A model generated the notes under the pieces. It was not told the DNA's origin, did no database searches, and saw nothing but the letters and a program-made list of their open reading frames with translations. DNA of 64,000 nt from DAHUYF01 sp035623985. Its GTDB lineage: Bacteria; Pseudomonadota; Alphaproteobacteria; ATCC43930; CGMCC-115725. The stretch's first letter is position 1. The number at the start of each line of letters is the position of its first letter. Of the stretch, positions 24,629 through 32,665 are shown one piece after another. A program made the position numbers and the translations under genes. Location: the NCBI GenBank assembly GCA_035623985.1, contig DASPSJ010000091.1:1-64000 (forward strand). The letters run 5' to 3'.

Positions 24629-25522
24629 ATGAAAATCGCGGTAATGGGGGCGGGGGCGGTTGGCTGCTACCACGGCTTCAAGCTGGCGCGCGCCGGACAC
24701 GATGTGGTGCTCATTGGGCGCCCTCACCATGTCGAGGCGGTCAGGCGTCAAGGGCTCAGGCTCGAAACGCAAACCTTCGACGAACGCATTCCTGTCTCTG
24801 CCGGCACCGAAGCGAGCGCGGTGCAGGGCGCGCAGCTCGTGCTCTTTTGCGTGAAGTCCACCGACACCGAAAGCGGCGGGGTTGCCGTCAAGCCGCATCT
24901 TGCGCCGGATGCGGTGGTGCTGTCTTTGCAAAACGGCGTCGAGAACGCGGACCGGCTGCGCGCGCTGCTGCCACAGGAAGTGATTGCGGCCGTGGTATAT
25001 ATCGGCGTCGAAATGGCCGGGCCGGGGCATGTCAGGCACCATGGCCGCGGCGAGCTCGTCATCGAGTCGTCGAAGGCCAGCGATGAGGTTGCGCGCGCGC
25101 TCATCGCCGCCGGCGTGCCGACGGATATTTCCGACAACGTGCGCGGCGCATTGTGGGTGAAGTTAATCGCGAATTGCGCCTACAACGCGCTATCGGCGAT
25201 TACGCATTTGCCGTACGGCCGGCTCGGGCTCGTGAAAGGTGAGGGCGTGGCCTCTGTCATGCGCGACGTCGTCGATGAAGGCGTGGCCGTTGCGAAAGCG
25301 GATGGCGTGACGCTTCCGGGCGATGTCGATGCGGCCGTTCGCAAAATTGCCGAGACGATGGCGAGCCAGTACTCATCTACCGCGCAGGATCTGGCGCGCG
25401 GCAAGCGCAGTGAGATCGATCATCTGAACGGCTTGATCGTGCGGCGTGGCGAAGCTCTGGGCGTCGCGACGCCCGCCAACCGGCTGCTGCATCAGATCAT
25501 CAAGCTGATCGAGAGCAAGTAG
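24629..25522 (+). CDS. 2-dehydropantoate 2-reductase family protein
   Basis: NADPH-dependent reductase of the PanE/ApbA family, 297 residues. The N-terminal nucleotide-binding motif is IAVMGAGAVGCYHGFKLARAG at residues 2-22. The substrate domain includes VLFCVKSTDTE, SLQNGVEN, the catalytic-lysine region WVKLIANCAYNALSAIT, and RGKRSEIDHLNG. A GGGAG site precedes the ATG at 24629. It is the only intact gene of the tRNA-Val island, so it may be an accessory paralogue acting on another 2-oxo acid; true pantothenate function is not assured. Confidence 0.85.
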   Translation: MKIAVMGAGAVGCYHGFKLARAGHDVVLIGRPHHVEAVRRQGLRLETQTFDERIPVSAGTEASAVQGAQLVLFCVKSTDTESGGVAVKPHLAPDAVVLSLQNGVENADRLRALLPQEVIAAVVYIGVEMAGPGHVRHHGRGELVIESSKASDEVARALIAAGVPTDISDNVRGALWVKLIANCAYNALSAITHLPYGRLGLVKGEGVASVMRDVVDEGVAVAKADGVTLPGDVDAAVRKIAETMASQYSSTAQDLARGKRSEIDHLNGLIVRRGEALGVATPANRLLHQIIKLIESK

Positions 25523-25572
25523 CGGAGTCATCGCTCCCGCGCGAAACCATCGCGTAAAGGTGGAGTTGAGTC

Positions 25573-25804
25573 ATGAATCAGTCGACCGAGCGCGACCCGG
25601 AAGATTTTGCGGCGGGGCAGACGTTCGGATCAGGGCGGCTGCGCATCGACAGGGAACGGGCTCTCGCGTTCGCGGCCGAGTTCGATCCGCAGCCCTTCCA
25701 CCTCGATTTTCGGTGGACTGACCGCCACGCGCTGGCACACCGCTGCCGTGACGATGCGGCTGCGGTTGAGACCGAACTCGAGCCGGCTGGCGGACCTTGA
25801 GTAG
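25573..25804 (+). pseudogene. Truncated, frameshifted MaoC-like dehydratase
   Basis: An ATG at 25573 begins a typical MaoC/hot-dog N-terminus (FAAGQTFGSGRLRIDRER, then FAAEFDPQPFHLD). Immediately after HLD the frame breaks: the expected continuation FGGLTATRWHTAAVTMRL is found in another frame, with bases missing between. The product ends soon after, well short of the usual length. It follows the reductase gene by 50 bp and adds to the picture of a decaying island. Confidence 0.7.
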
Positions 25805-25903
25805 GGTGGAGCGGTACGCCCACCTTATGCCGTCCGCCATGGTCACCGACATGAGGCGCCTATGAGGCAGCTCTCACCCGCGGATCGGCGCCCTTCCTGG
25901 GAC

Positions 25904-25921
25904 TGGTGCAAATCTGGTGCA
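25904..25921 (+). repeat. 18-bp direct repeat, right copy
   Basis: Exact copy of the sequence at 23652-23669, again as two TGGTGCA units four bases apart. It lies 63 bp inside the right tRNA-derived repeat. Confidence 0.7.
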
Positions 25922-25984
25922 ATCTACCGCTAGGACGGGAAAAAGCCGTTGACGGTCAAACCGTTATCCGCCATATCATCGCCG

Positions 25985-26028
25985 TTCACACGGGTGGGGT
26001 CGTAGGTTCAATCCCGACAGCGCCCACC
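25985..26028 (+). repeat. tRNA-Val 3' fragment (putative att site)
   Basis: Forty-four bases starting at the anticodon loop match the 3' part of tRNA-Val, with one change in the T-stem (CCGAC for CCTAC) that breaks a pair. It has no 5' half and cannot be a working tRNA. It marks the far end of the island. Confidence 0.88.
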
Positions 26029-26087
26029 GTCGCCCTGCCCCTCCGGTCCTTCGCGACAATTTTTTCCGCCGCCGGCCGGAGCCGGCC

Positions 26088-26116
26088 TTGAAAGCCGGGA
26101 GCGCCCCGCCTATTTT
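26088..26116 (+). promoter_or_regulatory. groES-groEL promoter
   Basis: TTGAAA at 26088-26093, a 17-bp spacer and TATTTT at 26111-26116, directly followed by the CIRCE operator. The CTTGAAA -35 is also compatible with heat-shock sigma-32 recognition. The island end lies only 60 bp upstream. Confidence 0.7.
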
Positions 26117-26117
26117 G

Positions 26118-26144
26118 CTGGCACTCACGCCCGGAGAGTGCTAA
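26118..26144 (+). promoter_or_regulatory. CIRCE operator (HrcA-binding)
   Basis: CTGGCACTC, nine bases, then GAGTGCTAA, matching the CIRCE inverted repeat TTAGCACTC-N9-GAGTGCTAA with two changes in the left arm. Its place just after the -10 box fits HrcA repression of groES-groEL in the absence of heat stress. Confidence 0.93.
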
Positions 26145-26194
26145 CAACCCGGCATAAGCCCCTAGTTTTGATCACCAATTTGGAGGAGGACTCT

Positions 26195-26512
26195 ATGCAT
26201 TTCCGTCCCTTGCACGACCGCGTGGTCGTCCGCCGGATCGAGTCGGAGGAAAAGACCGCCGGCGGCATCATCATCCCCGACACCGCCAAGGAAAAGCCGC
26301 AGGAAGGCGAAGTCGTCTCCGTCGGCCCCGGGGCGCGGGGTGAGGACGGCAAGCTCTACCCCCTCGACGTCAAGGCGGGCGACCGCGTGCTGTTCGGCAA
26401 ATGGTCGGGCACCGAAGTCAAGCTCGACGGCGAAGACCTCATCATCATGAAGGAAAGCGACATCATGGGCGTGATCGAGGGCAAGCCCAAGGCCACCAAG
26501 AAGGTCGCCTGA
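26195..26512 (+). CDS. groES: Co-chaperonin GroES
   Basis: Ten-kilodalton lid of the GroEL folding chamber, 105 residues. FRPLHDRVVVRR, the mobile-loop region EEKTAGGIIIPDTAKEKP, and the C-terminal MKESDIMGVIEG are diagnostic. The ATG at 26195 has GGAGGAGG six bases upstream; a longer frame starting within CIRCE is not used. groEL follows after 47 bp in the same CIRCE-controlled operon. Confidence 0.98.
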   Translation: MHFRPLHDRVVVRRIESEEKTAGGIIIPDTAKEKPQEGEVVSVGPGARGEDGKLYPLDVKAGDRVLFGKWSGTEVKLDGEDLIIMKESDIMGVIEGKPKATKKVA

Positions 26513-26559
26513 GCCCGAAAAGACGCCATCCACGAGAGAGAAAGAGAGAGTGAAGGACC

Positions 26560-28197
26560 ATGGCAGCTAAAGAAGTCAAATTCCATGGCGATGCGCGCGA
26601 ACGTTTGCTGCGCGGCGTCGACATTCTGGCCAATGCCGTCAAGGTGACGCTCGGCCCCAAGGGCCGCAACGTCGTCCTCGACAAGTCGTTCGGCGCGCCG
26701 CGCATCACCAAGGACGGCGTAACGGTGGCCAAGGAGATCGAGCTCGCCGACAAGTTCGAGAACATGGGCGCGCAGATGCTGCGCGAGGTGGCGCAGAAGA
26801 CCAACGACACCGCCGGCGACGGCACCACCACGGCGACCGTGCTCGCCCAGTCGATCGTGCGCGAGGGCGTCAAGGCCGTCGCCGCGGGCTTGAACCCGAT
26901 GGACCTGAAGCGCGGCATCGACCAGGCCGTCGAGGCAGTGGTCGAGGACGTGAAGAAGCGCTCCAAGAAGGTCTCGACCAACGACGAGATCGCCCAGGTC
27001 GGCACCATCTCCGCCAATGGCGAGCGCGAGATCGGCGAGATGATCGCCAAGGCGATGCAGAAGGTCGGGAACGAAGGCGTGATCACGGTCGAGGAGGCGA
27101 AGAGCCTCGAGACCGAGCTCGACGTCGTCGAGGGCATGCAGTTCGACCGCGGCTATCTCTCGCCCTATTTCGTCACCAACGCCGAGAAGATGGTGTGCGA
27201 GCTGGAGAGTCCGTTCATCCTCCTGCACGAGAAGAAGCTCTCGGGCCTGCAGGCGATGCTGCCGGTGCTCGAGGCGGTGGTCCAGAGCGGCAAGCCGCTG
27301 CTGATCGTCGCCGAGGACGTCGAGGGCGAGGCGCTCGCCACGCTCGTCGTCAACAAGCTGCGCGGCGGCTTGAAGGTGGCGGCGGTGAAGGCGCCGGGCT
27401 TCGGCGATCGCCGCAAGGCGATGCTCGAGGACATCGCCGTCCTGACCGGCGGCCAGCTCATCAGCGAAGACCTCGGCATCAAGCTCGAGAACGTCTCGCT
27501 CGACATGCTCGGCAGGGCCAAGAAGGTGCGCATCGAGAAGGAGAACACCACCATCATCGACGGCGCCGGCAAGAAGAACGACATTCTCGCCCGCACCAAC
27601 CAGATCCGGGCGCAGATCGAGGAGACCACCTCCGACTACGACCGCGAGAAGCTCCAGGAGCGCTTGGCGAAGCTCGCGGGCGGCGTCGCGGTGATCCGCG
27701 TCGGCGGCGCCACCGAGGTCGAGGTGAAGGAGCGCAAGGATCGCGTTGACGACGCGATGCACGCGACCCGCGCCGCGGTCGAGGAAGGCGTCGTCCCCGG
27801 CGGCGGCGTGGCGCTGCTGCTTGCCACCAAGGCGCTGGCGAAGCTCAAGCCCGCCAATGACGACCAGAAGGTGGGCATCGACATCGTCCGCCGCGCGCTG
27901 CAGTCGCCGGTCCGGCTCATCGCCGAGAATTCCGGCGTCGACGGCTCGATCGTGATCGGCAAGCTGCTCGACAAGAACGACCCGAGCTACGGCTTCGATG
28001 CGCAGACCGGCGAGTATGTCGACATGCTCAAGGCCGGCATCATCGACCCGACCAAGGTGGTGCGCACCGCGCTGCAGGACGCGGCCTCGGTCGCGGGCCT
28101 GCTCGTGACCACCGAGGCGATGGTCGCCGAGAAGCCGGAGAAGAAGCCGCCGATGCCGGCCCCGCATGGCGGCGGCATGGGCGACATGGACTTCTAA
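26560..28197 (+). CDS. groEL: Chaperonin GroEL
   Basis: Sixty-kilodalton double-ring chaperonin subunit, 545 residues, full length. Visible marks are the ATP-binding region TLGPKGRNVVLDKS and NDTAGDGTTTATVLAQ, apical-domain EGMQFDRGYLSPYFVT, and the C-terminal GGGMGDMDF tail, which is Gly-Met type though short. Operon with groES, regulated by HrcA/CIRCE. A strong terminator follows. Confidence 0.99.
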   Translation: MAAKEVKFHGDARERLLRGVDILANAVKVTLGPKGRNVVLDKSFGAPRITKDGVTVAKEIELADKFENMGAQMLREVAQKTNDTAGDGTTTATVLAQSIVREGVKAVAAGLNPMDLKRGIDQAVEAVVEDVKKRSKKVSTNDEIAQVGTISANGEREIGEMIAKAMQKVGNEGVITVEEAKSLETELDVVEGMQFDRGYLSPYFVTNAEKMVCELESPFILLHEKKLSGLQAMLPVLEAVVQSGKPLLIVAEDVEGEALATLVVNKLRGGLKVAAVKAPGFGDRRKAMLEDIAVLTGGQLISEDLGIKLENVSLDMLGRAKKVRIEKENTTIIDGAGKKNDILARTNQIRAQIEETTSDYDREKLQERLAKLAGGVAVIRVGGATEVEVKERKDRVDDAMHATRAAVEEGVVPGGGVALLLATKALAKLKPANDDQKVGIDIVRRALQSPVRLIAENSGVDGSIVIGKLLDKNDPSYGFDAQTGEYVDMLKAGIIDPTKVVRTALQDAASVAGLLVTTEAMVAEKPEKKPPMPAPHGGGMGDMDF

Positions 28198-28222
28198 AAG
28201 AAAAAAAGTCCGAAGGACTGCA

Positions 28223-28254
28223 AGGGCCGGGGAATTTCCCCGGCCCTTTTTCTT
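28223..28254 (+). terminator. Terminator of groES-groEL
   Basis: agggccgggg-aattt-ccccggccct hairpin followed by a T run (tttttc), 25 bases after the groEL stop. Confidence 0.93.
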
Positions 28255-28273
28255 TGGCGCGGATCATGCCCTC

Positions 28274-29734
28274 TCAGAAGAACTCCGGAAAGGCCGAAGC
28301 CAGCTCCTCCTCGAGCGCGTCGACGCCGGCGAGCGAATCGTCGGCATTGCGGCCGGGCAACGCGCGGCCGAGATCGTAGCAGGTCCAGGCGAGATCGGTG
28401 CGCGAGGCGCGGAGGAAATGATCGCCCAGCTCCTTATAGACGCCGGCGAGATAGGGATCGCCGGCGAGCGCGCGCGAGAATGCGCCCATGGCGTCCTCGC
28501 GATGGCCGCTGGCGCTGAGCCGATCGGCCAGGAAGGCGTCGACGACATAGCCGTTGGCGACGTCGTTGCGCTTCAGACTTTCCCACATCGCCGCCGCCGC
28601 TGCGGGGTCCTTGGGCTCGGCGGTTTGCGCCTTGTAGAAGAGCGCCGCGCGCGGATCCTCGGCAAACCTGTGGCCCAGCTCTTCGGCGTCATGACACGCC
28701 GCGCCCCAGCCCAGCCCGGTCAAGCAATCGCCGGCGGCGACGCCGTATTGCAGCGCCGCCTCCGCCAGCAGCAGCATCGCGGCGAAGCCTTCCTTTCGCT
28801 CCAGCGCCTCTTCGGCGGCGCTGCGGTAATCCTCGAGCGGGCGCGGACCGTCGCCGCTTCGGCCGGCAACCGCCTGGAGCATGACCGGCAGCAGCCCGCT
28901 CAGGCTCAGCGCTTCCGCATCCGACGACTGGCCGGCAAGCGGGCGCGGCGCGAACGCGGCCGGCAGCGGATAGTCGCCCTGCAATCGGCCGGCCGTCTTG
29001 AGGACGAGACCCATCGGGCGGCGCTCGCCGTCCTCGACGCTGACGAGGACGAGACGTCGCGGCAGCCGGCCATCGAGCGCGAGCGCGGCGAGAATGTCCG
29101 GATGAAGCGGCAGGCGCAAGCGGAGGAAGCGCGCGAAGCTCCGGCGCAGCTCCGCCGGCACCGCCTGCGACGCGGGCGAAAACAGCGCCACCGTCTCGCC
29201 ACCGACGCGAAAGCGCCACCCCCCTTCGGCCGTCTTCTCCTCCCCGACCGCCGGCGGCGGGTCGGCGCCGCTTTTCAAGCCGACATCGCTTTCCAGCCAG
29301 AAGGGCCGCAGAGCGAGCGGCGGCGGCTCCCCATGGCTCGCCTCGCCGAACATCCCGGCGAGCACCGTGCGCTTGCCCAGCTCGAACCGGCGGAAGGCAA
29401 CGTCGCCATAGAGGGAGAAGTTGGCGAAGAGCTGCGCGTCGCGGTCGAGGTTCAATCGGCGCCGCAGCCGGAAATCATAGAGCGTCTCGCGGCCGCGCTC
29501 GACCACGTCGACATAGTCGACGCCAAGCAGGACGACGACCGGCACCGGCGCCGCGTCGCCGCGGCGGAGATCGAAGACGAGACGGAGCTGCGATTCCGGC
29601 GCCGCCCGCCGCGCCGCGCGCAAGCCGGCCGCGTCGAGCTGCGGGCCCGCGATGTCCGCCGCCATGGCCGCCGCGGGCGGCAGCGACAACGCGAGCGCGA
29701 GCAGGAATGCGCCCAATTGGCGTTGACGCGACAC
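28274..29734 (-). CDS. Exported TPR-like protein of unknown function
   Basis: I do not recognise this 486-residue protein. It has a clear signal peptide (LGAFLLALALSLPPAAAMAA). The middle region is mixed beta and charged, and residues from about 310 on are Ala-rich paired helices like TPR or Sel1 repeats (for example EDAMGAFSRALAGDPYLAGV). It is the last gene of the leftward hpd operon, 7 bp after maiA. It may simply be co-transcribed with tyrosine catabolism genes rather than functionally tied to them. It converges on groEL. Confidence 0.65.
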   Translation of the reverse strand: MSRQRQLGAFLLALALSLPPAAAMAADIAGPQLDAAGLRAARRAAPESQLRLVFDLRRGDAAPVPVVVLLGVDYVDVVERGRETLYDFRLRRRLNLDRDAQLFANFSLYGDVAFRRFELGKRTVLAGMFGEASHGEPPPLALRPFWLESDVGLKSGADPPPAVGEEKTAEGGWRFRVGGETVALFSPASQAVPAELRRSFARFLRLRLPLHPDILAALALDGRLPRRLVLVSVEDGERRPMGLVLKTAGRLQGDYPLPAAFAPRPLAGQSSDAEALSLSGLLPVMLQAVAGRSGDGPRPLEDYRSAAEEALERKEGFAAMLLLAEAALQYGVAAGDCLTGLGWGAACHDAEELGHRFAEDPRAALFYKAQTAEPKDPAAAAAMWESLKRNDVANGYVVDAFLADRLSASGHREDAMGAFSRALAGDPYLAGVYKELGDHFLRASRTDLAWTCYDLGRALPGRNADDSLAGVDALEEELASAFPEFF

Positions 29735-29741
29735 GGCCCGG

Positions 29742-30386
29742 CTATTCCGCGTCGGGCTGACGCTCCGGCCGCGCGCGCTCGAAGGCGTCGAGAGCCATGC
29801 ACTCCTCGAAGATGCGGCGGATCGCGGGATAGGGCGTCATGTCGAAGCTGGGAAAGCGCCGGGCGTTGAACACCTGCGGCACGAGGCAGAGATCGGCGAG
29901 GCCCGGCTCGTCGCCGTGACAGAACTTGCCGGCCTGCCCGTCTCCGGCGAGAAGGCGCTCGACGCTGTCGAAGCCGAGCTTGATCCAATGATTGAACCAC
30001 GCCTCGACCGCCGCCTCGTCGTGGCCCAGCGGCTTCGCGAGGTAGCGCAGCACGCGCAGATTGTCGATGGGATGGACGTCGCAGGCGATCGCCTGCGCCA
30101 GCGCGCGCACGCGCGCGCGCGCCGCGGGATGGCCGGGCAGCAGCGGCGGCATCGGATGAGTCTCGTCGAGATACTCGACGATGGCGAGCGACTGAATGAA
30201 GACCTCGCCGTCATCCTCCTCGAGCGCCGGCACCAGGCCTTGCGGCTGCAACGCGAGATAGGAGGCCTGCCGCTGCTCGTTCTTGCGCAAATGGATCGAG
30301 ACCTGCTCGTAGTCGAGCCCTTTGAGGTTGAGCGCGATGCGCACGCGAAAGGCGGCGGAGGAACGGAAATAGCCGTAGAGCTTCAT
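29742..30386 (-). CDS. maiA: Maleylacetoacetate isomerase (zeta-class GST)
   Basis: Isomerises maleylacetoacetate to fumarylacetoacetate using glutathione. The 214-residue protein opens MKLYGYFRSSAAFRVRIALN, the zeta-class pattern with the SSxxxRVRIAL active-site motif (Ser-Ser-Ala here, where Cys is common in the third place). LQPQGLVPALE and QSLAIVEYLDE are the glutathione-site segments. The C-terminal helical domain includes CHGDEPGLADLCLVPQVFNA. It lies 86 bp after the FAA hydrolase gene in the same direction. Confidence 0.93.
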   Translation of the reverse strand: MKLYGYFRSSAAFRVRIALNLKGLDYEQVSIHLRKNEQRQASYLALQPQGLVPALEEDDGEVFIQSLAIVEYLDETHPMPPLLPGHPAARARVRALAQAIACDVHPIDNLRVLRYLAKPLGHDEAAVEAWFNHWIKLGFDSVERLLAGDGQAGKFCHGDEPGLADLCLVPQVFNARRFPSFDMTPYPAIRRIFEECMALDAFERARPERQPDAE

Positions 30387-30472
30387 CGATCTCTGTCCTG
30401 CGCTGGGGGCGCGTCCAGTGTCGTCGCGGCGCGCGCCGCGTCAAGCGGCGACCGCCGGGCCCGCAACGGCCG

Positions 30473-31465
30473 TCAACCGGGCCGGTGCGGCGCCACCTTC
30501 TGGTCGATCGCGCCGAAGATGGAGCGGCCTTGCCCATCGAACATCTCGATGCGCACGCGATCGCCGAAGCGCAGGAAGGCGGTTTTGGGCGCGCCCTCGG
30601 CGATCGCCTCGATCATGCGCCGCTCGGCGATGCAGCAGGAGCCGACGCGATCGGGATCGCGGTTCGACACCGTGCCGGAGCCGATGATGCTGCCGGCTTC
30701 GAGCTCGCGCGTCCTGGCGGCGTGCGCGATCAGCGCGGGGAAGTCGAAATTCATGTCGGCGCCGGCATCGGGCCGGCCGAACTCCCGGCCGTTGACGTGG
30801 CAGACGAGCGGCAGGTGCAGCTTGCCGCCATCCCAGGCGGCATCGAGCTCGTCGGGGGTCGCCGCCACCGGCGAGAAGGCCGTGGCGGGCTTGCTCTGGT
30901 AGAAGCCGAAGCCCTTGGCAAGCTCGCCCGGAATGAGGTTGCGCAGGCTCACGTCATTGACCAGGAGGACGAGCTTGATGTGCCCGCCCGCCGCCGCCGG
31001 ACCGACGCCCATCGGCACGTCGTCGGTGATGACGGCGACCTCGCCTTCGAAATCGATCCCCCAGGCCTCGTCGGCGACGAGGATGTCGTCTTCGGGACCG
31101 ATGAAGCTGTCGGAGCCGCCCTGGTACATCAGGGGATCGCTGTAGAGGCTCTGCGGCATCTCGGCCTTGCGCGCCTTGCGCACGAGCTCGGCGTGATGAA
31201 GATAGGCCGAGCCGTCGGCCCATTGATAGGCGCGCGGCAGGGGCGAGGCCGCCGCCGCGGCATGGAAGGGGACGGCGCGGTCGAGCTGGCGATAGTTGAG
31301 CAGGCGATAGACCTCGCGCAACTCCACCTCGCAATCCCGCCAATGATCGAGCGCCGCTTGCAGCGTCCTCGCCGCCCGCGGCGCCGTCGCGCAGACCGCG
31401 AGGTCGCGGCTCACCACCACCAGCGTGCCGTCACGGCCGCCCTCTTTCAGCGTCGCGAGCTTCAT
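30473..31465 (-). CDS. Fumarylacetoacetate hydrolase family protein
   Basis: Predicted to cleave fumarylacetoacetate to fumarate and acetoacetate, the last step of tyrosine catabolism. The 330-residue protein has the FAH fold signatures: IGPEDDILVADEAWGIDFEG with metal-binding acids, LVNDVSLRNLIP, GFGFYQSKPATAFSPVA and GSIIGSGTVSN. It is shorter than mammalian FAH and of the bacterial form. Its start overlaps the hpd stop by 4 bp (ATGA), and its place between hpd and maiA supports the substrate. Confidence 0.92.
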   Translation of the reverse strand: MKLATLKEGGRDGTLVVVSRDLAVCATAPRAARTLQAALDHWRDCEVELREVYRLLNYRQLDRAVPFHAAAAASPLPRAYQWADGSAYLHHAELVRKARKAEMPQSLYSDPLMYQGGSDSFIGPEDDILVADEAWGIDFEGEVAVITDDVPMGVGPAAAGGHIKLVLLVNDVSLRNLIPGELAKGFGFYQSKPATAFSPVAATPDELDAAWDGGKLHLPLVCHVNGREFGRPDAGADMNFDFPALIAHAARTRELEAGSIIGSGTVSNRDPDRVGSCCIAERRMIEAIAEGAPKTAFLRFGDRVRIEMFDGQGRSIFGAIDQKVAPHRPG

Positions 31466-32592
31466 GATGTCGCCTTTCCCGTCCCGGCGGCGCCGGGGTC
31501 GAGCACGCCGCGCCGGATCTGATCGAGCTCGATCGATTCGAAGAGCGCGCGGAAATTGCCTTCGCCGAAGCCCTCGTTGCCCTTGCGCTCGATGATCTCG
31601 AAGAAGATCGGCCCGACCATGGTATCGGTGAAGATCTGCAACAGCAATCCGCCGCCGGCCGCGGGCGCGCCGTCGATGAGGATGCGGTTGCGCGCGAGTC
31701 TCGCGAGATCCTCGCCGTGGCCCGGCAGGCGCGCCGCCACCTGCTCGTAATAGGTATCGGGCACCTCCTGGAAGCGGATGCCGGCGGCGCGCAGCGCTTC
31801 GACCGCCCGGTAGATGTCGTCCGTGGCCAGCGCGATGTGCTGGATCCCCTCGCCGCGATAGGCCGAGAGATACTCCTCGATCTGCGATTTATCGTCGGCG
31901 CTCTCGTTGATCGGGATGCGGATCTTGCCGCAAGGGCTGGTCATCGCCTTGGAACGCAATCCGGTGAGCTTGCCCTCGATGTCGAAATAGCGCAGCTCGC
32001 GGAAGTTGAAGAGCTGCTCGTAATAGCGCGCCCAAAGCGCCATGCGGCCTTGATGGACGTTGTGCGTGAGGTGATCGATGCCGACGAGCCCGACGCTCCG
32101 CTGCCGCCCCTCGCCGCCCGGCAGCGGCACGAAATCGACGTCGTAAATGGTGTGATCGCCATAGCGGTCGACGAGATAGAGGAGGCTGCCGCCGATGCCT
32201 TCGATGGCGGGGATGTTGAGCTCCATCGGCCCGACCTTGCCGGCGACCGGCCGCGCGCCCAAGGCCAGCGCGCGCTGATAGGCCTTGGCGGCGTCTCGCA
32301 CCCGGAAGGCGACGGCGCAGACCGACGGGCCGTGTAGGCGGGCAAAGGCCTGGGCGAAACTCTCGGGCTCGGCATTGACGATGAAATTGATGTCGCCTTG
32401 GCGATAGAGCGTCACGTTCTTGGAGCGGTGGCGCGCCAGCGCGGCGAAGCCCATCTGCTCGAACAGCCGGGCCAGCGCCGCCGTATCGGGTGCCGTGTAC
32501 TCGACGAACTCGAAGCCGTCGGTACCCATGGGATTGTCCCAGAGGCTTTCGCTTGCGCCCGCCTGCATCGCAGGGTGCTCCCCGACGCTCAT
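31462..32592 (-). CDS. hppD: 4-Hydroxyphenylpyruvate dioxygenase
   Basis: Fe(II)-dependent enzyme turning 4-hydroxyphenylpyruvate into homogentisate. The 376-residue protein has two vicinal-oxygen-chelate halves. Iron ligands are the His of GIDHLTHNV, the His of GIQHIALATDDI and the Glu near the end in FFEIIERKG. It is first in the operon with the FAA hydrolase and maiA. A MarR regulator gene diverges from it across 63 bp containing a palindrome that probably controls both. Confidence 0.96.
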   Translation of the reverse strand: MSVGEHPAMQAGASESLWDNPMGTDGFEFVEYTAPDTAALARLFEQMGFAALARHRSKNVTLYRQGDINFIVNAEPESFAQAFARLHGPSVCAVAFRVRDAAKAYQRALALGARPVAGKVGPMELNIPAIEGIGGSLLYLVDRYGDHTIYDVDFVPLPGGEGRQRSVGLVGIDHLTHNVHQGRMALWARYYEQLFNFRELRYFDIEGKLTGLRSKAMTSPCGKIRIPINESADDKSQIEEYLSAYRGEGIQHIALATDDIYRAVEALRAAGIRFQEVPDTYYEQVAARLPGHGEDLARLARNRILIDGAPAAGGGLLLQIFTDTMVGPIFFEIIERKGNEGFGEGNFRALFESIELDQIRRGVLDPGAAGTGKATS

Positions 32593-32645
32593 CGTTCCTC
32601 TCCTCGCAAAAGGAATGCTTGACGCCAGTCCTTCAAAGAGGAAAC

Positions 32646-32665
32646 TTGGTTAACAATGAAACCAA
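32646..32665. promoter_or_regulatory. Candidate MarR operator
   Basis: TTGGTT at 32646-32651 and AACCAA at 32660-32665 form an inverted repeat with an 8-bp spacer; flanking bases extend the symmetry partly (gaaac and tttcc sides). The spacer contains the MarR start codon at 32656, so binding would block the regulator's own expression and possibly hpd. Inferred from symmetry and position. Confidence 0.55.

Larger units (their letters stand above)
23503..26028. mobile_element. Decayed tRNA-Val-associated genomic island
   Basis: Bounded by a 44-bp direct repeat of the tRNA-Val 3' part (23503-23546 and 25985-26028, one mismatch), the usual footprint of a tyrosine-recombinase element. An 18-bp direct repeat sits just inside each end. 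No integrase remains. The content is broken: an NHL-type gene fragment, a frameshifted MaoC-like gene, an AT-rich patch near 24190-24240 and one intact ketopantoate-reductase-like gene. The island lies between tRNA-Val and the groES promoter. Its identity as a former integrative element is inferred from these repeats. Confidence 0.7.

Noticed and set aside
25985..26028. Possible second tRNA-Val
   Set aside because: Lacks the whole 5' half and has a broken T-stem pair; best explained as an att-like repeat.
26118..26144. Novel palindrome before groES
   Set aside because: It is the known CIRCE element.
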